From positions 1 through 64,000 of the forward strand of contig CALJVT010000004.1 in NCBI GenBank assembly GCA_937773555.1: a stretch of 64,000 nucleotides of DNA. The letters are read 5' to 3'. The notes beneath the pieces are model-generated. The model was not told the origin of the DNA and did no database searches. It saw nothing but the letters and a program-made list of their open reading frames with translations. Positions 50,177 through 59,493 of this stretch are shown piece by piece. Positions within the stretch are counted from its first letter, which is position 1. Each line of letters starts with the position of its first letter. The DNA is from an uncultured Pseudomonadales bacterium. Lineage in GTDB: Bacteria; Pseudomonadota; Gammaproteobacteria; Pseudomonadales; Balneatricaceae. The translations under genes and the position numbers were made by a program.

Positions 50177-52015
50177 TTACAGTGCATTTACCTTTTGTAA
50201 CAGATCAACTAAATCTTCAATGGCTGGAACACCCACCACAGTTTCTGAATTTAACTGGCCTTGGGAATCATAAAACACCAAGCCTGGAGGCCCGACCAAA
50301 CGCAGTTCCTGCATCAGTTGCTGTGCAGCTGGGCTATTAACAGTAACATCTACTTTAACCACTTTAAAATCTAATAATGCACGCTTCACGCGTGCATCAG
50401 TAAATACAAAACTATCCAACTCCTTACAGGAGATGCACCAATCAGCATAGAAATCTAACATCACCGGTTGCTCATCCAGTTTTGCTTGACTCAACAAGGG
50501 GGCTACTGCAGCTGGCAGCACTTTAATAAAGTTCAGCTTAGACGCCTGGACTTGAACCATACTGTTACTTTCGGTAACAACCAGTTTACCTAGTGGTTGC
50601 AATAAGCTCCCAGTACCTGCGAACTGTCCTACAGCCAGAACGGCTCCATAAAGACCCAAAAACATGGCTAATGTATAGCTAATTACCGCAGCAGACACTG
50701 TCGCTAAAGGTGGTTGCCAGCGATGATTCAAAGCTAACACTAAGGCGATCATAATGGCTAATAGCGCAACCAGTATCAGGGTTACACCTGACCAAACACG
50801 ATCGGTCATCCACAAGGCCATAAACAGCATTAAGAAACCAAAACCAACTTTTATTCGATGCATCCAAGGACCTGTTTTTGGAATCCACTTACTCGCAGAT
50901 GTTCCCACCAAAAGTAATGGTAAGCCCATACCCAAACCCATAACAAATAGGGCCAAACCACCCGTGGCTGCATCCCCAGTCTGGGCAATAAACAATAGCG
51001 CTCCAGCCAATGGTGCTGCTACACAGGGCCCTACTACCAGTGCAGACAATATACCCATGGCTGCTACACCGGTATATTGCCCACCTGATTGATTATTACT
51101 CATTAAATTTATTTTGTTTTGAATAGCCTGAGGCATTTGCACATTAATCCAGCCAAACATAGCCACTGCAAACAGCACAAATAGTGCAGCGGTGGTTCCT
51201 ATTACTGCAGGGTGCTGCAAAGCAACCTGCACATTAGCGCCACTTAGCCCAGCAAAAACCCCAGCCACACTATAAGTCGCTGCCATAGACAACACATAAA
51301 TGAGGGATAATAAAAAGCTTTTCCATGGGCTAGGCTTGGGGCTAATGCCTACAATAATGCTCGACAAAATGGGCACCATAGGTAATACGCAAGGTGTAAA
51401 GGCTAAAGCTAGGCCCGCTAAAAAGAAAATGACCGCCAAGGTGGCAATCGATGTGTTTTCTAGATTTTGTATAAACCAGTTAGCATTAGTGCCACGAGTT
51501 TGTGACCAGTCTGTAGTTTCAATAGCTACTGGTTTGCTTTGCGCTGCAACAAGGTTGACGGCTCTGAGTAAAATGCTTGTCGTTTGTGGTGGGTAGCAAA
51601 CACCCCCACTCCAGCAACCTTGGTAATGTATAGTGAGGTGGGTAGCAGCATTGTCTGAGCTAGGTAATTTACCTGTTGCATGGAGCTGATTGTAGTAGAC
51701 CTGAGTATTGCCAAATATGGGGTCTTCCTTCTCCTCAGCTGAAGGCAACACTAGCTGCTCTAAAGATTGGTTGTTAGAGGTGGTAAAAAATAATTTGTCT
51801 TGATACAGATAGTAGTCATCCGCTATAGTCCAAATGACATCAATTCGATCATTATCTTGTTGAACTTCTACAGCAAACGCTTGCTGTGCTGGAAGCGGGT
51901 GCTTGACAGTATCAAACAAAGCGGCTTGGGCTTGCATTGACAAAAGCAGCCCTAAAAACATAGCAAAAGTTTGCCCAGCAAAGAATGAACGACTATTTAT
52001 ACCCAGTATTGCCAT
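50177..52015 (-). CDS. dsbD: Thiol:disulfide interchange protein DsbD
   Basis: 612 aa. It passes electrons from cytoplasmic thioredoxin to periplasmic DsbC/DsbE/G. After a signal peptide (about residues 1-32), the N-terminal domain has the Cys pair in CWSGGVCYPP; the eight-helix membrane domain has FTPCVLPMVP and VVGPCVAAPLAG; the C-terminal thioredoxin domain has DWCISCKE. All six redox cysteines are visible. It stands between cysB and the divergent DAHP synthase gene. Confidence 0.96.
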   Translation of the reverse strand: MAILGINSRSFFAGQTFAMFLGLLLSMQAQAALFDTVKHPLPAQQAFAVEVQQDNDRIDVIWTIADDYYLYQDKLFFTTSNNQSLEQLVLPSAEEKEDPIFGNTQVYYNQLHATGKLPSSDNAATHLTIHYQGCWSGGVCYPPQTTSILLRAVNLVAAQSKPVAIETTDWSQTRGTNANWFIQNLENTSIATLAVIFFLAGLALAFTPCVLPMVPILSSIIVGISPKPSPWKSFLLSLIYVLSMAATYSVAGVFAGLSGANVQVALQHPAVIGTTAALFVLFAVAMFGWINVQMPQAIQNKINLMSNNQSGGQYTGVAAMGILSALVVGPCVAAPLAGALLFIAQTGDAATGGLALFVMGLGMGLPLLLVGTSASKWIPKTGPWMHRIKVGFGFLMLFMALWMTDRVWSGVTLILVALLAIMIALVLALNHRWQPPLATVSAAVISYTLAMFLGLYGAVLAVGQFAGTGSLLQPLGKLVVTESNSMVQVQASKLNFIKVLPAAVAPLLSQAKLDEQPVMLDFYADWCISCKELDSFVFTDARVKRALLDFKVVKVDVTVNSPAAQQLMQELRLVGPPGLVFYDSQGQLNSETVVGVPAIEDLVDLLQKVNAL

Positions 52016-52167
52016 GATCCTTTTCTCTCAAACACGATTTAGGTGAGATTCATTTGTTTGTGGGCCTTTATGTGTGTTACAAAGGACGGCTTGATTATAG
52101 CGTTTAGACCTTGCCATAAGCCAATCTTTTACCGTTTTTACTATTAGTTATTTTATTGAGAGCAACT

Positions 52168-53247
52168 ATGACAGACCGTCGCATCGAAGACCTGAACATT
52201 GCCAGCCAACAGGTTCTTACATCCCCTGAAGATCTGAAAAATCAACTACCCACTACCAGTATGATTGCTGATGGTGTAATGCAGGCTCGTCAAACTATAA
52301 AAAATATTTTAGATGGTAAAGACCACAGATTATTTGTCGTGATAGGCCCATGCTCTATCCACGATACAGAAGCCGCTTTAGATTATGGACGCCGCTTGGC
52401 AGTGTTAGCCAATGAGTTAAAAGACACGCTGTATATTGTTATGCGGGTTTATTTTGAAAAACCACGCACCACAGTCGGTTGGAAAGGGCTGATTAATGAT
52501 CCACACCTAGACGGGACCTTTGATATTGAAACAGGTTTACACATTGGCCGTAAGCTCATGCTGGACTTATCTGCTATGGGTTTACCGTTAGCGACAGAGG
52601 CATTGGATCCTATTTCACCACAGTATCAATCAGACCTATGGAGCTGGGCAGCAATTGGTGCACGTACGACAGAATCCCAAACTCACCGTGAAATGTCGTC
52701 TGGCTTATCCTGCCCTATTGGTTTTAAAAATGGAACTGACGGCGGCTTAACAGTAGCTTTTAATGCGCTAGAATCTATGGCGTCGCCTCATTCTTTTTTG
52801 GGTATTAACCCACATGGACAAGTTTCCATAACTCGCACTAGTGGAAATCAGTACGGCCACGTTGTGCTTCGGGGCGGCGGTGGCAAGCCGAACTATGACT
52901 CTGTGAATGTAGCTCTATGTGAACAAGCACTTGCAAAAGATGGTTTGTCTGGCAATATTATGGTGGATTGCAGTCACGCCAACTCAAGTAAAGATCCGTC
53001 TATCCAGCCTTTGGTGATGGACAATATTGCGCAACAGATTAATGAAGGTAACGATTCTATTGTTGGCCTGATGATAGAAAGTAACATTAACTGGGGTAAC
53101 CAATCTATTCCACAAAACCTGTCTGAATTGCAATATGGTGTGTCTGTCACCGACGCTTGTATTGATTGGGATACAACAGAAATGAGCATGCGTGAACTGG
53201 CCAGTAAACTTAGGCAGAGCTTGCCAAAACGATCTCGGGTCGCTTAA
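52168..53247 (+). CDS. aroG: 3-deoxy-7-phosphoheptulonate (DAHP) synthase, class I
   Basis: 359 aa from the ATG at 52168 (MTDRRIEDLN), after a GAGAG site. It joins PEP and erythrose 4-phosphate to start aromatic amino-acid synthesis. The motifs RLFVVIGPCSIHD, MRVYFEKPRTTVGWKGLIND, GARTTESQTHREMSSGLSCP and GFKNGTDGG are present. It is a class I alpha enzyme; which amino acid inhibits it (AroG, AroF or AroH type) cannot be read here. It ends in a strong bidirectional terminator. Confidence 0.93.
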   Translation: MTDRRIEDLNIASQQVLTSPEDLKNQLPTTSMIADGVMQARQTIKNILDGKDHRLFVVIGPCSIHDTEAALDYGRRLAVLANELKDTLYIVMRVYFEKPRTTVGWKGLINDPHLDGTFDIETGLHIGRKLMLDLSAMGLPLATEALDPISPQYQSDLWSWAAIGARTTESQTHREMSSGLSCPIGFKNGTDGGLTVAFNALESMASPHSFLGINPHGQVSITRTSGNQYGHVVLRGGGGKPNYDSVNVALCEQALAKDGLSGNIMVDCSHANSSKDPSIQPLVMDNIAQQINEGNDSIVGLMIESNINWGNQSIPQNLSELQYGVSVTDACIDWDTTEMSMRELASKLRQSLPKRSRVA

Positions 53248-53254
53248 ACCGTTT

Positions 53255-53303
53255 TTTAAAGCAAAAAAAACTAGCAAAGGGAGCTAGTTTTTTTTGCTTT
53301 AAA
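53255..53303. terminator. Bidirectional terminator between the DAHP synthase gene and nfuA
   Basis: A perfect 21-bp inverted repeat (TTTAAAGCAAAAAAAACTAG plus C, and its complement) with a seven-base AAAGGGA loop gives eight T on each strand. Confidence 0.9.
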
Positions 53304-53311
53304 GAAAAGCG

Positions 53312-53905
53312 CTACATATAAGCATTTTCAGTGTTTGAGTGATCAGTGACATCGCGAACTGCACCAATGCCAGGAATCCTTTCCATTAAGGTTTTTTCGA
53401 CGCCTTCCTTTAGAGTTAAGGAAACAGAGCTACAACCTTGACAACCACCACCAAACTTTAATACAGCCACGTTGCCTTCTTCTTCTGCCACTACACCAAC
53501 CAAACTAACATCACCACCATGGGAGGCTAAACTAGGATTAATTTCTGTATATAGGTAATAATTAACTTGAGCATCTAGTGGGCTATCTGCAGTCACCTGA
53601 GGCATCTTAGCGTTCGGAGCCTTGATCGTGAGCTGGCCTCCCATACGGTCTGCACTGTAATCAATAAAAGCATCGTCCAGATAGTCTACACTGGCAGGAT
53701 CAACATAAACCCGAAATTTCTCTAAGTCTGAAAATTCGTCGGTGATTTTTACTTCATCTGGGCGGCAGTATGCTAAACACGTTTCAGCGTTTGGGGTGCC
53801 AGGGTCAGTGACAAAAATACGCACTGAAATCCCTTCTACATCTTGCTTTGAAAGCAACTCTGCTAGATAGTCTTGGGCACTGGGGGTGATGTCTATGTAA
53901 TCCAC
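53312..53905 (-). CDS. nfuA: Fe/S biogenesis protein NfuA
   Basis: 197 aa from GTG at 53905. It carries [4Fe-4S] clusters to target enzymes. The N-terminal degenerate A-type domain ([14 protein letters not shown]) is followed by a C-terminal Nfu domain with CxxC at Cys155 and Cys158 (GGGCQGCSS). GTG is chosen because AAGGA lies seven bases before it and the residues after it ([13 protein letters not shown]) match family N-termini; the frame is open 16 codons further. Confidence 0.94.
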   Translation of the reverse strand: MDYIDITPSAQDYLAELLSKQDVEGISVRIFVTDPGTPNAETCLAYCRPDEVKITDEFSDLEKFRVYVDPASVDYLDDAFIDYSADRMGGQLTIKAPNAKMPQVTADSPLDAQVNYYLYTEINPSLASHGGDVSLVGVVAEEEGNVAVLKFGGGCQGCSSVSLTLKEGVEKTLMERIPGIGAVRDVTDHSNTENAYM

Positions 53906-54077
53906 TGTATTTTCCTTTTTTACCAACCACATGAGCAACCCGCAGGCACTCAACTATTGGCTTATTATATACCCTAGTGTTTTACTTGGGTATTCATTTT
54001 AAAGACTCGGCAAAAAAGCATATAATAGCAGATCAATTGATTAGCATACCTTTTAGGCATCTTTGACCCAGCAACTC

Positions 54078-55436
54078 ATGAGCAAATCTCAGAAACCTCA
54101 TTTACATTACTCGTGTGAACCTACATTAGCCAATTTATGGCCTATTGCGGTGCCACTAAGTGGCGCTATGCTATCCCAGGCTGCAGTAAGCTTAGTTGAT
54201 ACCGCCCTTGTTGGGCACTTGGGTGGTTTGGCTCTAGCAAGTGTGAGTATTGGTAGTTATCTGGTGTTTATTTTGGTGGCTATCATTACCGGATTGGGCA
54301 CTGGCTGGCATGGCCTAGTATCACAGTATTCCTCGTCTCGTGAGGGCTTGATCGGGCTGGGTTTAGTTTACGGCGTCTTTATCTCGATTGGCCTAGGCGC
54401 ACTAGGTGCGCTGATGCTGGATGACGTGATCGATGTATTTGTATTGGATGATCGCATAAATAGCCTAGCCGCCTACTACGCTCAATCTCGACTTTGGGCT
54501 TTACCCGCTATTGTTTTAAGCATAGCGGCTAGAATCTATTGGAGTGAACTTGGGACTCCCTGGCAATTTACCAAAATAATTTTACTCGCTCACTTAGCTA
54601 ATGTGCCCATCAGTTATGGGCTTATATATGGCATTGGTGGGATGCCTGCCATGGGCGCAGTGGGTGCTGGCCTGGGCACCAGCATAGCGCTTTGGCTTGG
54701 TGTTTTATTACAACTATCGCTATTATTTAAGAACAGCTCAAGGTTTCAAGCGTTTACTTGCCAATTTAGCATAACAAATTGGGTATTATTATTGCGGTTC
54801 ACTTGGCCCCCTATGCTACAACAACTAGCATTTGCATTACACTTAGCTTTATTTTTGTGGATACTAAGCCAACTTGGTGCTTCTGTAATGGCTGCTTCCT
54901 TTGCTGTGCTCAATATTGGCATGCTGCTTATTCTGCCTGCCATTGGTTTAGGTCAAGCTGCATTGTCTCTAATGGGATCAGCAATGGCCAACAAAGATTT
55001 CTTTAGCACCTTGGCCTGGAGTAAATTAATCATAGCTACTGGGCTAGTTTCTGCCCTCTTACTGGCTGTGGTAGTCAGCATTATGGCCCCTTGGTTCGCA
55101 CAACTACTATTAGTTAATAGGGAATTACAACAACTCACAGTAACCGCTTTACCATGGTATGCCATGGCCATGTTTTTTGAAACGTGCATCATAATCTTAA
55201 GCCGCTTCGTGTTGTTAATGGGCCGACGAAAAACTGGTTTTATACTCGTTACTGGTAGCCAATGGTTACTTTTCTTGCCACTTTTAGCTTGGTTAGCGCC
55301 AAGTTATGGTTTTATGGCCGTGTGGTGGTTGCATATTGTTTATCGAATACTTACGGTATCAACACTGTGGTGCATTTGGCGACGTTATATAAAGCGTTTA
55401 TCTACGGACCAAACGTTTTCACTCAATAAGGAATAA
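54078..55436 (+). CDS. MATE-family efflux transporter (DinF-like)
   Basis: 452 aa with about twelve hydrophobic helices in two halves, beginning IAVPLSGAMLSQAAVSLVD followed by TALVGHLGGLALA, the MATE hallmark. It exports cationic compounds in exchange for Na+ or H+; substrates are unknown. TTG at 54063 is an alternative start with a possible TTAGG site. It ends two bases before the antiporter gene, so the two form an operon. Confidence 0.9.
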   Translation: MSKSQKPHLHYSCEPTLANLWPIAVPLSGAMLSQAAVSLVDTALVGHLGGLALASVSIGSYLVFILVAIITGLGTGWHGLVSQYSSSREGLIGLGLVYGVFISIGLGALGALMLDDVIDVFVLDDRINSLAAYYAQSRLWALPAIVLSIAARIYWSELGTPWQFTKIILLAHLANVPISYGLIYGIGGMPAMGAVGAGLGTSIALWLGVLLQLSLLFKNSSRFQAFTCQFSITNWVLLLRFTWPPMLQQLAFALHLALFLWILSQLGASVMAASFAVLNIGMLLILPAIGLGQAALSLMGSAMANKDFFSTLAWSKLIIATGLVSALLLAVVVSIMAPWFAQLLLVNRELQQLTVTALPWYAMAMFFETCIIILSRFVLLMGRRKTGFILVTGSQWLLFLPLLAWLAPSYGFMAVWWLHIVYRILTVSTLWCIWRRYIKRLSTDQTFSLNKE

Positions 55437-55438
55437 GA

Positions 55439-56626
55439 ATGCATACTGAGTCGGTCATATTTTCATTTTTCTTGATCTTTACAGGTGCTGCACTGCTAGC
55501 TACCTTATCGTTGTATTTTCGACAGCCACTGCTCTTGGCCTATATCGTTTTAGGCGCAATATTGGGGCCTTTTGGCTTGGCGTGGGTAGTTGATACAGAG
55601 CTTTTAGCCGATGTTTCCCACATTGGAATTATTTTTTTACTGTTCCTCATTGGCCTTGATATGCAACCTAGCCATTTATTCCGAATGTTGAGAAAAGGCT
55701 ATATGGTGGCCTTCATAAGTTCTTTAGCTTTTGCTCTATTAGGATTTTTTGTTGGGTATGGTTTTGGCTTTAGTATGATAGATAGCCTTATTATCGGCGC
55801 CTCTACCATGTTTTCAAGTACTATTATTGGCATTAAACTACTGCCCACCACTGTCTTGCATCATAAACAAACAGGTGAACTCGTAGTGGGTTTGTTGTTA
55901 TTGCAGGATCTATTAGCGATTATTCTTCTTACTCTTTTGACCACATTAGGACAGCAATTTAGTGAGGGATTAGAACTATCATTAAACGTTGATTTATTAA
56001 TAAGCCTTGCGGCCTTGCCTTTGATAATGTTGGCTGCACTGGGTTTTGTGCGTTGGGTGTTGCTGCCTCTCATAAAACGATTTGACCGTTTCCATGAGTA
56101 TATCTTTCTTTTGGCTTTAGGCTGGTGTTTAGGCTTAGCTGAACTGGCTCACAGTATCGGTTTGTCTGCCGAAATCGGTGCTTTTATTGCCGGAGTTAGT
56201 TTAGCTTCAAGCGTTATCAGCCAATATATTGCAATTAACTTAAAGCCTATTAGAGATTTCTTTTTGGTGTTATTTTTCTTTTCCATAGGAGCAAGCTTTA
56301 ACTTTCCTCTCATGCACTCTATTTGGTTTCAATGTTTAGTGTTAGCCGTGTTAGTGGTGACTATAAAGCCTATTGTGTTTGGTTGGATTATCCGGCCAAT
56401 TTGCAACTCTAAGGCAACATCATGGGAAGTGGGCTTTAGGTTGGGCCAAACGAGTGAATTTTCTATTTTAATTGCTACTTTGGCAGCTTCCAGCATGTTA
56501 ATAAGTGAATCTGCCTCACTATTAATTCAAGCCACAGCCATTATTACTTTTGTGGCATCATCTTACCTTGTGGTATGGAATTTCAAGTCACCTATTGCAG
56601 TTAAAGATCATTTAAGACACGACTAA
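55439..56626 (+). CDS. Monovalent cation:proton antiporter-2 (KefB/CPA2) membrane domain protein
   Basis: 395 aa, about twelve to thirteen membrane segments. The CPA2 pattern is seen in LGAILGPFGLAWV, FLIGLDMQPSHLFR and ALGWCLGLAELAHSIGLSAE, with the family's glutamate near EIGAFIAG. It lacks the cytoplasmic RCK (TrkA-N) domain of KefB/KefC, so it may be an ungated K+/Na+:H+ exchanger or need a partner. It starts two bases after the MATE stop with an AAGGAATAAGA overlap site. Confidence 0.85.
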   Translation: MHTESVIFSFFLIFTGAALLATLSLYFRQPLLLAYIVLGAILGPFGLAWVVDTELLADVSHIGIIFLLFLIGLDMQPSHLFRMLRKGYMVAFISSLAFALLGFFVGYGFGFSMIDSLIIGASTMFSSTIIGIKLLPTTVLHHKQTGELVVGLLLLQDLLAIILLTLLTTLGQQFSEGLELSLNVDLLISLAALPLIMLAALGFVRWVLLPLIKRFDRFHEYIFLLALGWCLGLAELAHSIGLSAEIGAFIAGVSLASSVISQYIAINLKPIRDFFLVLFFFSIGASFNFPLMHSIWFQCLVLAVLVVTIKPIVFGWIIRPICNSKATSWEVGFRLGQTSEFSILIATLAASSMLISESASLLIQATAIITFVASSYLVVWNFKSPIAVKDHLRHD

Positions 56627-56657
56627 AAAAGCCCCAGCAGATAAACTATTGGAGCTT
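56625..56657 (-). terminator. Rho-independent terminator after gor
   Basis: Read on the minus strand, AAGCTCCA/TGGGGCTT (one mismatch) is followed by TTTTTT. It overlaps the stop of the antiporter gene on the opposite strand. Confidence 0.65.
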
Positions 56658-56700
56658 GATCAATGAGAGTATAAATAGTTTAGTCTGAGACTCCCTGCTT

Positions 56701-58050
56701 TTAGCTTGGTGTTCTCATGGTGACTAGCTCTTCAGCACTAGTGGGGTGGATACCAATAGTAGCGTCAAAATCGGCCTTGGTTGCTCCCGCTTTCATAGCC
56801 ACAGCGAAACCTTGCAACATTTCACCAGCCCCCTCTCCTACTATGTGTAATCCAATAACGCGATCTGTAGAAATATCGACTATTAGTTTCATGAAACTTC
56901 GCTCATCACTGCCGCTTAAGGTATGTTTCATCGGCTTAAAGTCTGAACGATACACAGCTATTTCGCTATGCTTTGCCAACGCTTGATGCTCTGTTAAGCC
57001 AATAGTGCCAACGTTTGGTTGAGTAAATACAGCTGTTGGAATAAGCTCATAGTCCATCTTTTTGGCACCATCACCATACCAATGATTCACTAATACCATA
57101 GCTTCAGCTAAGGCCACAGGGGTCAGTTCAATACCCCCAGTGACATCACCTAGAGCATAGATATTATCTATATTAGTCTGAAATTTGTCGTTGACTGCAA
57201 TAGTGCCTTTTAGAGTGGTTTCTATTCCTAGAGAGTCCAAGCCGATGCCTGCTACCCGAGGTTGGCGACCAATAGCCATAAGCACTTGGTCAACTTCGAT
57301 CTGACTGCCATCTGCAAAGGTTACTAATAAGCTATGATCAGTTTGACGAACAACATTATTAACCTGGCTTTGATAATATATTTCGATGCCCTGCTTGCGC
57401 ATTTCTTGATCAACAAACTGACGTACATCATCGTCAAAGCTTCGCATGATCAGGTCACCGCGGTAAGATACGTGCACTTGGCTACCTAAACCCTGAAAAA
57501 TACAAGCAAACTCAAGAGCAATGTAACCTGCACCCACTACTAACAAGCGCTTTGGAAACTCTACAAGATCAAATATCTCATCAGAGCTAATGAGTAGGTC
57601 AGCGTAATCAACATCAGGAATATTGGGAGCACCTCCTGTTGCGATAACAATACGCTTCGTTGTGTAGTCTTTTCCTTCCACTGTGACAGTATTGCAGTCT
57701 TTGAGGCGGGCATACCCACGAATAATTTGTGCACCTGAGTTGTCCAGAAGCTTAGCGTAAATGCCATTAAGCCGACTAATTTCTATTTTTTTATTGGCCA
57801 CCAGGGTAGGCCAGTGGAATTTAGCTGCACCTAAGTTCCAACCAAAACCCTTGGCGTTTTCGAAATCATGGCTGAAGTGGCTGGCATAAGTGTAGAGCTT
57901 TTTCGGGACACAACCGACATTAACACAAGTGCCCCCTAACGCCCGGTCATCAGCAATAGCCACTTTTGCTCCTTCACCAGCCGCCATCCTTGCAGCTCTT
58001 ACACCACCAGAACCAGCACCAATCACAAATACATCAAAATCAAATTCCAT
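56701..58050 (-). CDS. gor: Glutathione-disulfide reductase
   Basis: 449 aa, class I disulfide reductase with FAD and NADPH. The redox pair is Cys42/Cys47 (GGTCVNVGCVPKKLYTYASH) and FAD binding starts FVIGAGSGGVRAARMA. The second nucleotide site is VVGAGYIALEFA, and the catalytic His-Glu pair is in IGIHPTSAEE. It regenerates GSH. A terminator follows. Confidence 0.95.
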   Translation of the reverse strand: MEFDFDVFVIGAGSGGVRAARMAAGEGAKVAIADDRALGGTCVNVGCVPKKLYTYASHFSHDFENAKGFGWNLGAAKFHWPTLVANKKIEISRLNGIYAKLLDNSGAQIIRGYARLKDCNTVTVEGKDYTTKRIVIATGGAPNIPDVDYADLLISSDEIFDLVEFPKRLLVVGAGYIALEFACIFQGLGSQVHVSYRGDLIMRSFDDDVRQFVDQEMRKQGIEIYYQSQVNNVVRQTDHSLLVTFADGSQIEVDQVLMAIGRQPRVAGIGLDSLGIETTLKGTIAVNDKFQTNIDNIYALGDVTGGIELTPVALAEAMVLVNHWYGDGAKKMDYELIPTAVFTQPNVGTIGLTEHQALAKHSEIAVYRSDFKPMKHTLSGSDERSFMKLIVDISTDRVIGLHIVGEGAGEMLQGFAVAMKAGATKADFDATIGIHPTSAEELVTMRTPS

Positions 58051-58209
58051 CAGGACAAATCTCTTAATTTAGGTGAGTTACGCTAACTAAACCAACATAA
58101 ACCAAAGTTGGACCGTTCTAACCGACCACTATTTCCATTACAATAGCGTCAAGTTTATCAGCCTTCCAAAGTGTTTGTTGGTTTACATCACCGTAATCGA
58201 GTTTAAAAT

Positions 58210-59025
58210 ATGTATTTAGTTTGCTTTAACATCAATAGCATTCGGGCCCGTATTCCGCAATTGGAAGCGATTGTGGCACAATATCAGCCAGCCGTTATTG
58301 GCTTACAAGAAACCAAGGTTCAAGATTCAGAGTTTCCTATTGAAGAGACGAAGAGACTTGGGTATGAAACAATTATTCACGGTCAAAAGGGCCATTATGG
58401 CGTGGCGTTAATGACTAACCTACCCATATTAAAAGTGATTAAAGGTTTACCAGGTGATGATGAAGGCTCTCAGCGCCGGCTAGTTGGTGCTGTTTTACAG
58501 TTACCAAACGGCGACACTATGACAGTATTTAATGGTTACTTTCCTCAAGGCGAAAACATTGAACACGTGAGTAAGTTTCCAGCTAAACGGGATTTCTATG
58601 CGGGCCTCACGTCGCTTTTAAATACAGAGTATAAAAGCTCTGGGCATCTAGTGGTAATGGGAGATATTAATGTGGCAGCACAAGACATTGATATTGGTAT
58701 AGGAGAAGACAACCGGAAGCGTTGGCTTAAGTCAGGCAAAGCTAGCTTTCAACCAGAAGAACGCCAGTGGCTCAGTAATCTTCGTCAATGTGGACTCACT
58801 GACAGCTACCGTCAATTACACCCTAAGTTAGAAGCCTATTCCTGGTTTGATTATCGCAGTAGAGCGTTTGAACGCGAACCTAAGCGGGGCCTTCGCATTG
58901 ACCAAATACTGCTAACTCAAGGGCTGGTAGATTGTTGTAAAAAGGCAGGAATAGATTACCATATACGGGGAATGGAAAAACCATCAGATCATTGCCCAAT
59001 TTTTGCGCAATTAATATTAACGTAA
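58210..59025 (+). CDS. xthA: Exodeoxyribonuclease III (AP endonuclease)
   Basis: 271 aa. It cuts at abasic sites and removes 3'-blocking groups. The metal/catalytic motifs FNINSIRAR, LQETKVQDSEFP, GDINVAAQDIDIG and SDHCPIFAQL are present. It starts with MYLVCFNINS, the normal family start. It is divergent from gor and followed by a HlyU-like regulator. Confidence 0.95.
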   Translation: MYLVCFNINSIRARIPQLEAIVAQYQPAVIGLQETKVQDSEFPIEETKRLGYETIIHGQKGHYGVALMTNLPILKVIKGLPGDDEGSQRRLVGAVLQLPNGDTMTVFNGYFPQGENIEHVSKFPAKRDFYAGLTSLLNTEYKSSGHLVVMGDINVAAQDIDIGIGEDNRKRWLKSGKASFQPEERQWLSNLRQCGLTDSYRQLHPKLEAYSWFDYRSRAFEREPKRGLRIDQILLTQGLVDCCKKAGIDYHIRGMEKPSDHCPIFAQLILT

Positions 59026-59166
59026 AGCGTCATGTGAATTTTAATAAACTGATTTTTTACTTATAATAGTAAAACGATACACTAATACTAATTAAAATTA
59101 GTATACAATGATCGCAGTTATAGAGTTGACACAACAATGCTATTTAAAGGCGGAGAAAAATCGTCC

Positions 59167-59487
59167 ATGCCTAACCCTAAGCAAGACGCCGCAGATGTGG
59201 CCGCAGAGATGAAAGCCAATGCCAAAATCGCATCTACTATGCTTAAGGCAATTGCCAATGAAAGCCGTTTGCTTATTTTATGCAATCTAGAAGGTAAAGA
59301 ACTTTCTGTTACAGCACTAAATGAACAGTTAGACTTAAGTCAATCTGCCCTGTCACAGCATTTAGCCGTATTGCGCAAAGATGGCTTGGTAAAAACTCGA
59401 AGAGAGTCACAGACCATCTATTATTCGCTTTCAGACGTGCGCGCTTCAAAAGTTATAAAGACGTTACATGAGCTATACTGTTCTTGA
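59167..59487 (+). CDS. ArsR-family regulator, HlyU-like
   Basis: 106 aa from the ATG at 59167; the frame is open to an ATG at 59137 without a better ribosome site. The winged helix is at ALNEQLDLSQSALSQHLAVL then RKDGLVKTRRESQT. It has two cysteines, Cys39 (LLILCNLEG) and Cys105 (HELYCS), at the positions of the redox/persulfide-sensing pair of Vibrio HlyU. The call is stronger than generic ArsR because of this pair. Targets are unknown; the neighbours are xthA and an FAD-linked oxidase. Confidence 0.82.
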   Translation: MPNPKQDAADVAAEMKANAKIASTMLKAIANESRLLILCNLEGKELSVTALNEQLDLSQSALSQHLAVLRKDGLVKTRRESQTIYYSLSDVRASKVIKTLHELYCS

Positions 59488-59493
59488 GTTAAA

